Program-made: the position numbers and the translations under genes
Part shown: one piece after another, positions 10,541-20,350 of the stretch
How positions within the stretch are numbered: the stretch's first letter is position 1
How the letters are laid out: every line of letters starts with the position of its first letter
Notes under the pieces: model-generated
What the model saw: only the letters and a program-made list of their open reading frames with translations
Told to the model about the DNA's origin: nothing
Databases searched by the model: none
NCBI RefSeq assembly: GCF_905404315.1
Contig: NC_066286.1
Span: forward strand, 7,199,501-7,263,500
Origin: Leptidea sinapis
Lineage: Eukaryota > Arthropoda > Insecta > Lepidoptera > Pieridae
DNA: 64,000 nucleotides
Direction: 5' to 3'

Positions 10541-12119
10541 GATTTAAATTCTTAAGCGCGAACAAAGTCGCGGGTAGTGTGCAATTTTAAGCTACCGTCG
10601 TTTTCTCAAGTAACCCAGAACAAGAATATAATCTGATTCCAAACTGATAATGACGCAATGATGAAACAAACATCCCATACAGCTCGCGTTTATAATTTGA
10701 TAAATAATAATGTAGTTCAACTTCCGCGTCGCTGCGTGCAGTAATCCTGGGCGATTCGCCAGCGATGCATGGCTAATTGCGCGGTTAAACTGTTTACTAT
10801 TCTTAGATGTTTCTAGATTTGCTTTACACGTACCCTTCACCCCAATTATCATTCGCTACATCAATCTAACATCTAGTGAGTGATTTGGTATGATAGAAAA
10901 GTTGAACAGTCAGGTACATATAGGTAAGGGTATTCACGGGTTACTATTCGCAACTCGACAACTATGCCGCGCTTATTTTGCGTGGTGAGGTCGGCGGCTA
11001 ATCTTGCCATCCCAACTCCTCAAACAAGTTACTCAAACCTCTGATGTCACCCATGACCTCAGGGAGAGTCCTCGGTCACCCAAGGTGGTGGGCTCGGTAT
11101 GTGGCCACACTATGGCACTCAATGCTCATCCTGGAGTGCCGTAGTGCCAGGTATATCAAAACCTAGCAACGATGCGCGATAACGTTGAACGTGACGAAAA
11201 CATAAATCTTCTAACCACAATGGATATGACAGATCTAAATTCAAATTCAAATAAATCCATAACTGTTGGACCCTACCATAGACTAACAATATACTAGCGT
11301 ATAGACAAAGTGTGCGAGACAGAAGATCATGTCTAATCGAGATACAGCAATATAGAAAAGAAATCGACGTGACTGTAACCGATTTTGATTGACAAGTCCT
11401 AAACAGTCAGCAGGCAAATGCCAAGGCATTAGCTCCTTAATATTACGAATATCTTGCTAATACACACAAGCAACTCAACTTTTAAGGCGAAGCAATTGGA
11501 ACGTAACAATAACAAAATCCTCAGGGCATTTGCCGCTCTTAATATACCTTAGTCTTAGAGCCAAATTGTATAACCTGCCGCGATGGCAAGTGTCCTGATG
11601 GAATAACTCTGATGGCTTGGGCACAGGGAAAGGAAATCATCTGATGTTAAGCTATCGGATGAATCACAGGATTTGCCAGCATCTTTCCGTGTAGTCTATT
11701 CAATAGTTTGATTGTACGTGGAAAAAACTTCTTTGAAACTTTCTAAGCCAAACTTCAATCACGAAGAATATTTATTTGGTAAAACGATTGAGTTCATTGA
11801 GAATTTTAGTTATTTGTGGATACTGATTGAACATAATTGATATCTGCAACAAATCAATGTACGTATTTAAATAAATATTGATTTACTTGTGGATTATGTT
11901 TAACATGAGTCTGTTTATAAATAGAGCGACAGCTCTGCGAAATCAGAGTACTATTTATATGGCGTTATTAATAGCAACCTCAACCGCGATGCATCGTGAC
12001 GCTATCAAAGGGTGACAGTAAGAAAAAAACCTTATGAGATACATGTTGAATTCAAATTCGATTGTACACGATGTCGCTGTGATTATTATTTTGGGATATC
12101 AATAAATTCTATCGACGGT
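10541..12119. other. no gene seen
   Basis: AT-rich with a moderately GC-rich patch at 10970-11160 that has no reading frame I can assign. Probably old repeats. Confidence 0.4.
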
Positions 12120-12450
12120 CGGCGGTGCGAGTGATACGACATGTATTACGACAGACACGACGAACGCAAGGACGATGTTCTGAAATCTCAACGGACTTCG
12201 TTGACGACTCTAGCTAACTATTGAACTTAATGAAATGGGACTGCTGAGAGGAGAGGAGATATCTCATTTGTCTATAGAATTTTGTGCTGCGTCGAGCGAT
12301 CAAGCGCCCCTATCCCCGCTGCCTTCTCCCCACGTCCCGCACACCCGAAAGCGTTGTTATAAGCACAGCTCACATCTCCTCTCTGCTTTGGTGGAAATAG
12401 CCTGACAGTTTCGCGGCTTGTCTCCCCTCGTCTCCTCTCCTCTCCGCTTT
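12120..12450. repeat. GC-rich patch with purine/pyrimidine inverted runs
   Basis: GAGAGGAGAGGAGAT (12247-12261) is mirrored by CATCTCCTCTCTGC (about 12372) and CGTCTCCTCTCCTCTCC (about 12430). These opposing runs can pair into a hairpin. It resembles a short non-autonomous element, but I could not define its ends. Confidence 0.35.
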
Positions 12451-12474
12451 TACAATTATCGTAACTAGAATTAG

Positions 12475-12658
12475 ATTAGTTAATTAGATTGCATAAAAAG
12501 ACTCAATTATTTTTATACTTTTTAGTAGACATTATATCTAATTGAAGAGTTCCGTTACTTTGTCATGGATTCCGTAATCAGAACCTAACCAAATTATATA
12601 TATATCCTTTCCAATAAAAAAATAATTATCGAAATCAGTTAGCGCGATTTTGAGTAAT
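12475..12658. repeat. AACCGACTTC-family repeat, left part (interrupted by LINE-A)
   Basis: TTTTTATACTTTTTAGTAGA, GTCATGGATTCCGTAATCAG and ATTATCGAAATCAGTTAGCG belong to the dispersed repeat that continues at 16202-16445. It ends here in GATTTTGAGTAAT (12646-12658), the left copy of the target duplication of the LINE. Confidence 0.7.
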
Positions 12659-12672
12659 GACAGCAGCCGAAT

Positions 12673-13800
12673 ATGACAGCGGAACTTCAAAAGATTTTAC
12701 CCCAGGAGGGTACCGGCTCTACCAGAGTCGGAGAATCCCTCCCCGAGCATTCTAGCTCGGGCTGCCCTTCGTATTCTGGGGAGGGCACAGAACCGCGCAT
12801 GACCAAGGACAAACGAGGCAGTAACACCACGGCACCCCGCTCCACACTCAACGTGGACTTTTGCCATATCAGGGGAATTCACTCCAATTTAAACGCCGTC
12901 CACCACCACCTTGAGACGGCGCAGCCAGCCTTGTGTTTCCTTACGGAGACGCAGATATCTCGACCTAGCGATACGTTATATTTAACGTACCCCGGGTACA
13001 AAATTGAGCACAATTTTTTGCCTCATGCCGGGGTATGTGTGTACGTTAGGAAGGATATCTGCTGTCGCCGTCTCGGCAATTTTGAGGGTAGGGACCTGTC
13101 CACTCTCCGCGTAGATTTAGAGGACCGCGTCCGCATCTATGCGTGTGTCTACAGGTCCCATAGTGGTAACGCAGAAACCGATCATCTCATGGGCTGCGTT
13201 CAAGCGGCAATTGACGACGTGCTTGCACAGATCCCCTCCGCTGAAATCGTAGTCTTGGGTGATTTCAACGGGCACAATGCCGAATGGCTTGGATCACGTA
13301 CCACAGACTACGCAGGGCGATCTGTGCATAATTTTGCATTGGCGTATGGTCTGTCCCAATTGGTCGAGTCGCCAACGCGGCTCCCGGATGTGGATAATCA
13401 TATGCCGTCCTTATTGGATCTTCTGCTGACTACACATCCCGATGGTTACCAGGTCTTTGTCGACGCCCCTCTCGGAACGTCCGACCATTGCCTGGTCAGG
13501 AGTGTAGTGCCTATCCAACGCCAACGTCGCAGACCACCAGCGACCCGCCGCGTTTGGCACTACAAGTCAGCAGATTGGGATAGGATGCGTTCCTTTTTTG
13601 CATCCTACCCTTGGGGCAGGGTTTGTTTCCCTTCAGATGATCCTAGTGCCTGCGCCGTTGCAGTAGCCGATGTGATACTACAGGCTATGGATATTTTTAT
13701 ACCAAACTCTGTAGTACCCATCGGTGGCAGATCACAGCCCTGGTTCAATGCGTCAGTTAAAGCAGCATCTGACTGCAAAAAACAGGCGTATCGAGCTTGA
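12673..13800 (+). pseudogene. LINE-A endonuclease domain (ORF2 N-terminus)
   Basis: The 375-codon frame carries an apurinic/apyrimidinic-type endonuclease, which nicks target DNA to prime reverse transcription. Visible motifs in order: NVDFCHIRGIHSNLNAVHHH near residue 60, LCFLTETQ (metal-binding Glu), VLGDFNGHN with GDFN at residues 196-199, LLDLLLTTHPDG, and GTSDHCLV with SDH at residues 270-272. The catalytic set Glu, Asp-x-Asn and Ser-Asp-His is therefore intact. The first ~55 residues lack recognisable structure. The frame ends with TGA at 13798-13800, where a Trp codon is expected, because similar sequence continues (VAALGAKDPNCIVLKRKYNR). Reverse transcriptase follows in broken frames. 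Confidence 0.88.
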
Positions 13801-16143
13801 GTTGCGGCGCTGGGCGCAAAGGATCCGAACTGCATAGTTCTTAAGAGGAAATACAACCGTGCCTCCAGATTTTTTAAGCGGCAAATCCCCCCGTGCAAAG
13901 TCAAAACACATCGTCAAAATCGGCGAGCAGCTTTCCAGTTACCCGACCGGAACACGCAAGTTCTGGTCGTTGTCGAAAGCTGCTCTTGGTAACTTCAGCC
14001 AGCCGTCCATGCCGCCGTTGCACATGAGGAATGACACCCTGGCCCATACGGCAAAAGAGAAAGCCGATCTCTTGTGCACTCTTTTCGCCTCCAACTCGAC
14101 TCTTGACGACAACGGAAAAACACCACCGACCATCCCGCGGTGTCAGAGCTCTATGTCTGAAGTACAGTTCAGACAGAAAACTGTTAGGCGAGCTCTGTTT
14201 TCGTTGGACGTCAGGAAGTCGAGCGGGCCGGATGGCATTTCTCCAATCGTGCTTAGAACGTGTGCCCCTGAGTTGACGCCGGTGCTAACGCGTTTATTCC
14301 GGCACTCTTAATCTAAAGGCGTAGTCCTTGACTCATGGAAGTCAGCCCTTGTCCATCCGATCCAAAAAAAAAGGAGACAGTTCGGAGTCGGCAAACTACA
14401 GGCCTATTGCTATTACCTCCCTGCTCTCCAAAATCATGGAAAGCATAATTAGCCGTCAGCTCTTAGTATATCTAGAGGGTCACCAGATGATCAACGATCG
14501 ACAATACGGGTTTCGCCATGGTCGGTCGGCAGGAGATCTTCTGGTATACCTAACACATAGATGGGCAGCGGCTATTGAAAGCAAGGGGGAAGGCCTGGCA
14601 GTTAGCCTGGATATAGCGAAGGCCTTTGATCGTGTATGGCACAAGGCGCGAACGTGTGCCCCTGAGTTGACGCCGGTGCTAACGCGTTTATTCCGGCACT
14701 CTTAATCTAAAGGCGTAGTCCCTGACTCATGGAAGTCAGCCCTTGTCCATCCGATCCAAAAAAAAGGAGACAGTTCGGATCCGGCAAACTACAGGCCTAT
14801 TGCTATTACCTCCCTGCTCTCCAAAATCATGGAGAGCATAATTAGCCGTCAGCTCTTAGTATATCTAGAGGGTCACCAGTTGATCAACGATCGACAATAC
14901 GGGTTTCGCCATGGTCGGTCGGCAGGTGATCTTCTGGAATACCTAACACATAGATGGGCAGCGGCTATTGAAAGCAAGGGGGAAGGCCTGGCAGTTAGCC
15001 TGGATATAGCGAAGGCCTTTGGTCGTGTATGGCACAAGGCGCTCCTCTCCAAACTTCCATCATTTGGGCTTCCCGAGAGCTTGTGCAAGTGGACCTTCAG
15101 CTTCATCACAGGGCGCAGCATACAGGTCATAGTCGACGGATATTGCTCGAACCCGAAGCCCGTGAATGCTGGAGTGCCCCAAGGCTGTGTGCTGTCTCCC
15201 ACGCTGTTTCTTCTGCATATCAATGATATGTTGGACACCTCCAACATTCATTGCTATGCAGACGACAGCACTGGTGATGCCGTGTACACTGGCCATGCAG
15301 GTCTCTCTCGGGAAATCGTCGACCAGTGCCGTTAGAAACTTGTGTCTTCTATCGAGTCCTCTCTTGAGAAGTCGCGGAATGGGGAAAATTGACCCTTGTC
15401 CAATTTAACCCCCAGAAGACTCAAGTTTGCGCGTTTACCACTAAAAAAACCCCATTTGTCGTATCACCGCTCTTCGACAACACTTCCCTCAAAGCCTCGC
15501 CTAGTATTGGGATACTGGGTCTCGAAATCTCGAGCGATTGCCAATTTCGTGGTCATCTGGAAGGCAAAGCCAAATGGCTTCAAAGAAACTGGGCGTCATT
15601 AATAGAGCACGGCAATACTTCAAGCCGGCCCACATACTAGCGCTCTACAAAGCGCAGGTCCGGCCACACATGGAGTATTGCTGTCATCTCTGGTCTGGCG
15701 CACCCCAGTATCAGCTCGATCCATTTGACCGCGTGCAACGCAGAGCAGCTCGAATTGTCGGGGACACAGTACTCTGTGAACGGCTGGATCACTTGGCGTT
15801 GCGTAGAGACGTCGCTTCATTGTGTGTCTTCTACCGCATTTATCACGGGGAGTGTTCCGAAGAGCTGTTTAACCTGATTCCTGCCGCCGAATTCCACCTT
15901 CGCACGACACGCCACAAGTTAGGATATCATCCTCACCATCTGGATGTGTGGCGGTCCTCCACAGTGCGGTTTTCAAGGAGCTTTCTTCCACGTACTACAA
16001 AGCTGTGGAATGAGCTTCCTTGTGCGTTTTTTCCGGGACGATACGACATGGGTACCTTCAAAAAAAGCGCGTACACCTTCCTTAAAGGCCGGCAACGCTC
16101 CTGTGATTCCTCTGGTGTTGCAAGAGATTGTGGGCGGCGGTGA
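13801..16143 (+). pseudogene. LINE-A reverse transcriptase, broken by stops, frameshifts and a duplication
   Basis: RNA-directed DNA polymerase of LINE-A. Pieces in order: the connector and 'SSGPDGISPIVLRTCAPEL' (14220-14275); 'ANYRPIAITSLLSKIMESII' and 'NDRQYGFRHGRSAGDLL' (present twice); motif A 'LDIAKAFDRVWH' (14609-14644, again at 15003-15038 with the second Asp changed to Gly); 'VNAGVPQGCVLSPTLF' near 15163-15210; and the catalytic CYADDS with YADD at 15255-15266. The tail follows at 15390-16143. Frames change at about 13880, 14370, 15333 and 15570. The TAA at 14309-14311 recurs at 14703-14705. It is non-functional as it stands, though the YADD site itself is intact. Confidence 0.85.
14256..15042 (+). 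repeat. 394 bp tandem duplication inside LINE-A reverse transcriptase
   Basis: Unit 1 is about 14256-14649 and unit 2 about 14650-15042. Both start GAACGTGTGCCCCTGAGTTG and end near TATGGCACAAGGCG. They differ at a handful of positions: 9 versus 8 A in the A-run near 14375/14760, TTTGATCG versus TTTGGTCG, and TGGTATAC versus TGGAATAC. Unit 2 is in frame through its A-run; unit 1 is shifted by the extra A. Both carry the same TAA stop. Confidence 0.9.
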
Positions 16144-16201
16144 TCACTTAACAACAGGTGACCCGTACGTTCGTTTGTCCTCCTATTCCATAAAAAAAAA
16201 A

Positions 16202-16445
16202 GATTTTGAGTAATTCGTAAATTTATCATCCACTTTGCTATACGTATGTATAGTAAATTTAAGACTTTTATGGTTTTCTCATGGATGCCATTGTCAGATC
16301 TGGACCAATTACAATGGGACCACACGGGAAGCTTTCAAACAAAAAAAGAATTATCAAAATCGGTTAACCCAGCCGAAAGTTTTGAGGTAACAAACATAAA
16401 AAAAAAGAACATACCGACGAATTGAGAACCTCCTCCTTTTTTGAA
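16202..16445. repeat. AACCGACTTC-family repeat, right part
   Basis: It starts with the right 13 bp duplication. It continues with CATGGATGCCATTGTCAGAT, AATTATCAAAATCGGTTAAC and CCTCCTCCTTTTTTGAAGTC up to GGTTAATAAA. The same family appears at 18905-19050 and 41470-41640 (opposite orientation). It is common in Lepidoptera. It was split by the LINE-A insertion. Confidence 0.7.
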
Positions 16446-17034
16446 GTCGGTTAATAAAGTAGAATCAGGTAAACACACATCACAATATTTTCTATGGGTC
16501 TCTCGCCTCAGCTAAAGCCAAAATTAAGGCTATAATAAGATTTAATAAACATAATGTTACCTTATCTACTTATATACTTGTATTAATGTTACTATAAAGT
16601 ACCTTCTGTTTACTTGAGTGTCATGCCCACCGTTTATAGGGAAGACACTGTATTTACTGTCTATTGTATCTATAGTGTTTGTCCCAATTATTGGTGGGCC
16701 AAATAAATAAGAGAAAAAAAAAAAGTCGGTTAGAAATATTGTCAAAGAGGGTAACAATTAGTCATAAATAAAAAGTTATTAAAGGTTTGCCCAGGTTTAA
16801 GCATTTAAGACTGCGTGAGCCGAACTGAGCGTACGACGATATGTTATGGTCAAATAATGGGAAGTCAACTTTAAGATGAGATTTACACATTTTTTGAAGG
16901 TACTCATCTCATGTCATCCTGGAAACTTAGATGTACGTGGAATAAAATCTTTAAAGACCGCACATTCATACGAGGTTTGTGCTCTCTCTGATTATTCTTT
17001 GCAGAAAGAAAGGATTGGTGCGTTTAGTCCCTAC
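16446..17034. other. no gene seen
   Basis: AT-rich; only short chance frames. Confidence 0.4.
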
Positions 17035-17258
17035 GACCGAAAAATGGGTACCGGCACCTATTTCTGCCGTGAAGCAGTAATGTGTAAGCTTTACTGTGTT
17101 TGGGTCTGAAGGGCGCCGTAGCTAGTGAAATTACTGTGCAAATGAGACTTATCGTATGTCTCAAGGTGACGAGCGCAATTGTGGTGCCGCTCAGAATTTT
17201 TGGTATTTTCAAGAATCCTGAGCGGCACTGCATCGTCCCTTATTTTCATAAAAAAAAG
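17035..17258 (+). repeat. GGCGCCG-family dispersed retroelement, 5'-truncated
   Basis: Matches the family from GGGTACCGGCACCTATTTCT through GGCGCCGTAGCTAGTGAAAT and GAGACTTATCGTATGTCTCA to TTATTTTCATAAAAAAAA. Internal deletions shorten its end. The poly-A end and variable 5' truncation indicate copying through RNA. Confidence 0.7.
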
Positions 17259-17602
17259 AAACAATCCAGAAATGTGTAGAAAAGAATATGATTCAAACTG
17301 ATCTAATAATTTTCTGTATTTGTATAGTCCAGGAGCCAATGTTTACAATGAGTATGACTAACGGTAACTGTGTGACATCATTATTGCACTATAACAATAG
17401 GAGCTGCATTAGAGAATTTTAATGTAGTTGTCATTCATATTATTATATGTAAATTACACAGACTAATATACAACTACAATTATTATTCTTGTTCGATTTA
17501 CATATACTTAATATCTTATAATTAAAATAAATTATATGATACCCTCAATTATATACCTCAGAGGGCAGTGTAGAGGGCTATGCTTGGAGTTTCCCTGCGA
17601 GA
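17259..17602. other. no gene seen
   Basis: AT-rich spacer without recognisable features. Confidence 0.4.
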
Positions 17603-17725
17603 TCAAATCAGAAATTAGGAGATCCGTTGGAGAACCAAAGTTACCGACATAGCCCAAATGATTGCGAAACTGAAATGGCAGTGGGTAGGGCACATAGTTC
17701 GACGGACAGAGGCTGTTGATGCAGT
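17603..17725 (+). mobile_element. RTE-type LINE tail relic
   Basis: One frame reads RWRTKVTDIAQMIAKLKWQW, then VGHIVRRTEAVDAVH. This is the 'VTDI...I..LKWQWAGHI.R' block of RTE-like proteins. Very short and truncated on both sides. Confidence 0.6.
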
Positions 17726-17992
17726 TCATTCAACAAGTACAAAAGCACACCTACATGGCTGATAATATGTGCAACAGCACACCTACATGGCTGAAAATAT
17801 GTAAAACAGGTACATATATATTACATGTAGGTACATGGCTGGTACAATTATTATAAATAAATACATAAATAAATTATGGTAATTGTACAAAATTACAAAT
17901 ATAAATATGTATATAATGAACATTTTAATATTTTCAGATAAAAAGTAAAATTGCAAACTTTCGAAATTAGACACGGTAAAATTTTTCAAGAG

Positions 17993-18560
17993 TTGCCTCA
18001 ACCAAATCATACCGCATCCTGTTAGATTAGCACAATGCAGTTACTACATTACCGAGGTATCGCCTCGGCCAAATGCATCACCTCACCCTACGAATCAACT
18101 ATAATTATAATTAGTTGACAATATAAAAAGCGTATTGAAAAGCGCAGCGGAACTACCAGAGAGTAGCCCTGATCAAATTTCACCGCACCCACAAAATATT
18201 CCTCAATGCAGTAGTGAGCGGGGAGTTGCCCCGACCCAAAGTACCACACGCATTGACAAATACTTATACTTCAACTGCCTGGGACTTTTATAATTAATTT
18301 CTAAATAAATAACATTTCAATGGTAAAATAAAAATTCACTATATAAGAAGCGTAATGAAAAGCGCAGTGAAATTACCAGAGAGTAGCCCTGATCAAATTT
18401 CACCGCACCCACAAAATATTCCTCAATGCAGCAGTGAGCTTTATCGGAGTGTTGCCACGACCCAAAGTTCCACAAGCATTGACAAATACTTATTCTTCAA
18501 CCGCTTTAATATTTGATTACAATGTCAATAAACTTTGCAATGATAAAATAAGCATTCACT
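17993..18560. repeat. ~220 bp tandem repeat, two good units plus a degenerate third
   Basis: Unit 1 is 18121-18340 and unit 2 is 18341-18560; both contain ACCAGAGAGTAGCCCTGATC, AATTTCACCGCACCCACAAA and CCTCAATGCAG. A poorer partial unit lies at 17993-18120 (CCAAATCATACCGCATCC, CAATGCAGTTACTAC). It is non-coding and looks like a short satellite-type array. Confidence 0.75.
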
Positions 18561-18618
18561 AAACCAATGACATTCTATACATATGGACATATCATTCGCA
18601 GTCTGACAGTGGAACGAC

Positions 18619-18653
18619 AAAAGTGTGCTTAAAGACAATGTAAGCACACTTTT
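18619..18653. repeat. perfect 13 bp hairpin
   Basis: AAAAGTGTGCTTA (18619-18631) and TAAGCACACTTTT (18641-18653) are exact complements with a 9-base loop. It may be a remnant of an inverted-repeat element; no function is evident. Confidence 0.6.
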
Positions 18654-18904
18654 CTCCTTAGTTGTGTGTCAATCAACAAGTCTAAATCTGTTATAAAAAG
18701 TGCTAAAATAATACATAAGTCGATGATAACATCGGTAAGGTTATTTTATTTATATAAGATTGATATGCAAAAATGCGTAAGTAATTTAATAAGACGAATA
18801 TTTTTTCATTAAATATGGTATTCATTATTGACAAATCCCCAGACAAGACCCGCTTGTCAGAATGAGACTGATGAAAGGACACAGTCAAAAATGAAAACAA
18901 TAGA

Positions 18905-19060
18905 GTCGTTTTTTAATAACCGACTTCAAAAAAGGTGGAGGTTTTCAATTCGCCGGTATGTTTTTGTTTATTACCTCAAAACTTTCGACTGGGTTAATTC
19001 TTTTTTATTTGAAAGCTGGTGCTTCCATGTTACTAGAATTAGATTTTACAAATGATTTAA
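18905..19060 (+). repeat. AACCGACTTC-family repeat fragment
   Basis: AATAACCGACTTCAAAAAAG, ATTCGCCGGTATGTTTTTGT, CTCAAAACTTTCGACTGGGT and TGAAAGCTGGTGCTTCC match the copies at 16202-16445 and 41470-41640. Confidence 0.7.
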
Positions 19061-19103
19061 GTTTTCTTTAGTGTTAATTCCGCCAATATTTGTTTTTCAA
19101 ACA

Positions 19104-19143
19104 ATTCGACACGTGTTTCGCCTCTACACGAGGCATCCTCAGG
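19104..19143 (-). ncRNA. hammerhead-ribozyme-like motif of the Penelope-like element
   Basis: The - strand reads CTGAGGA (19142-19136), a T, GCCTC-GTGTA-GAGGC, GAAA (19119-19116), then C-ACGT-GTC with the expected cleavage C at 19108. This fits the hammerhead core CUGANGA / stem II / GAAA / short stem III / UH. Stem II has 5 bp plus one bulged base; stem III is only about 2 bp; stem I pairs over just 2 bp by eye. Such minimal hammerheads with very short stem III are known in Penelope-like elements. It lies just downstream of the coding remnant on the same strand. Activity is uncertain. Confidence 0.55.
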
Positions 19144-19203
19144 ACGTGATGTCTCGCCAAAATCTGGCACGAGACTGAATCAAATGAGCCGGAAGCCGCT
19201 CTT

Positions 19204-20192
19204 TTATACCCTCGTCCCATGAAATGACGCACTGTGATTGGTCGGCTGTTGTGACGTATTACCCCCGGAAGAGACACGTAACAAAGGTGATGGGACTAAA
19301 TTTGTTTGTTCATTCAACAATGTAAACATGTTATTTTTGTGTTTTATTATTTCTAATTGCTCTAACACATTTAAGCGAATTCCTTTTTCACATGTATGTA
19401 AAATTATTATTGTTTCCGAGTGAGTGACCTGTATCAATTAAATGTTTCGCGAAGTGTGATTTTTCGGGATGATTAATGATGAGTTTATAAACGCTGGATT
19501 TTTCGGAATTATTTAATCGATCTTTGCCATTACATATTCGACTGACATTGTGACTCGTTCGGAAGGACACATTAATATTGTTTTTCCTAAATATTTTAGC
19601 TATTCTATCTGATATTGGACCAATATATATCAAACTACCTACATATTTGGTATTTGATTGTGGTGGGACGGGATAAAGTTCTGAATTAATTAAATGTTTT
19701 TGTTTATTTTTAATTAATTTGTTCACTAACTGTTTTGTATAGCCGTTGGAAACCGCGATTTGGTATATTGTATTAAGTTCTTTCGCGAAGCTGTCACGGG
19801 ACAGTGGGACTGACATTAATCTGTGAACATAGCAGCGGAAAGCCGCTAGTTTATGTTGTACGGGGTGGCAAGATGACGCGGGAATAGCAATATCTGTATA
19901 TGACGGCTTTCTATAGATTTAGAATTCTAATTTATTATTTACTCTTGTTAATGTTAAGTCCAAGAAATTTAGAGATTGGTTTGATTCGAATTCCAATTTA
20001 AACTTTATTTTTGGGTGGATCTTATTAATTTTATTAATGAAAAGATCGATTTGACGTTCGGTGCCTGTTCAGCAAATTGTTATGTCGTCAACGTATCGGT
20101 AATAAAACAGGATATGTGGGTATCTCACCACGTAATTAGACTCAAAATTATCCATAAATATTTCAGCCATTGCCAAAAAACTTAATGTAATA
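19204..20192 (-). pseudogene. Penelope-like reverse transcriptase / endonuclease remnant
   Basis: PLE polymerases are telomerase-related reverse transcriptases, often fused to a GIY-YIG nuclease. On the - strand from about 20192 it reads LSFLAMAEIFMDNFESNYVV, then RYPHILFYYRYVDDI with the catalytic YVDD at 20084-20095. A TGA lies near 20070. The thumb-like 'SLNFLDLTLTR' segment follows with a TAG near 19920, then the frame 19816-19388. That frame contains GPISDRIAKIFRKNNI, VSRICNGKDRLNNSEKSSVY and SHFAKHLIDTGHS. The last coding part (19437-19204, shifted frame) reads EKGIRLNVLEQLEIIKHKNN and LLNEQTNL, the usual PLE C-terminus. Between 'SSVYKL' and 'NHPEKSHFAKH' about 35 residues that normally carry the YIG and catalytic Arg are absent. 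It is non-functional. Confidence 0.75.
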
Positions 20193-20195
20193 ATA

Positions 20196-20350
20196 AAAAA
20201 CAAATCATTATTCAATCCTCAGTCAAAAAAAAAAGAATTAGATTTATTAATTAGATTGTATAAAATACGCAATTATTTTTATACTTTTTAGTGCATATTA
20301 TATCTATTGTTTTGGAATAGTGTTTTTAAAGTCAGTTGTTTTTTTTGTTA
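20196..20350. repeat. AACCGACTTC-family repeat end
   Basis: TTGTATAAAATACGCAATTA, TTTTTATACTTTTTAGTGCA and TTTTGGAATAGTGTTTTTAA, then AGTCAGTTGTTTTTT, match the right half of the palindromic element at 41895-42020. Confidence 0.65.

Larger units (their letters stand above)
12659..16201 (+). mobile_element. LINE-A, longest copy, with 13 bp target-site duplication
   Basis: A 3.5 kb non-LTR retrotransposon copy flanked by GATTTTGAGTAAT at 12646-12658 and 16202-16214. It contains an apurinic-type endonuclease, a reverse transcriptase and the C-terminal tail, and ends in TCCTATTCCAT plus about 10 A. No ORF1 is present, so it is probably 5'-truncated within or just before ORF2. The coding region has a stop after residue 375, frameshifts around 13880 and 14370, a shared TAA in both halves of an internal duplication, and a stop at 15333. 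It cannot make a full protein. Motifs place it in the Jockey/CR1 group; I do not assign a named family. Confidence 0.92.
19074..20195 (-). mobile_element. Penelope-like element (PLE), truncated
   Basis: A - strand retroelement fragment. It holds the end of the reverse-transcriptase domain, a linker, part of a GIY-YIG-type endonuclease region and a 3' non-coding part with a hammerhead-like motif (19104-19143). Its 5' side (high coordinates) stops near 20195 inside the RT domain. Reading frames are interrupted by two stops and at least one frameshift. It is the only PLE protein fragment in the window; the inverted repeat at 58681-58808 may be a relic of a related element's end. Confidence 0.8.

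Noticed and set aside
13605..15300. Long - strand frames inside LINE-A (99 to 124 codons)
   Set aside because: They are antisense shadows of the GC-richer LINE coding sequence.
17993..18560. CRISPR-like array
   Set aside because: Units are ~220 bp, only two to three copies, with no short repeat/spacer structure; the genome is eukaryotic.
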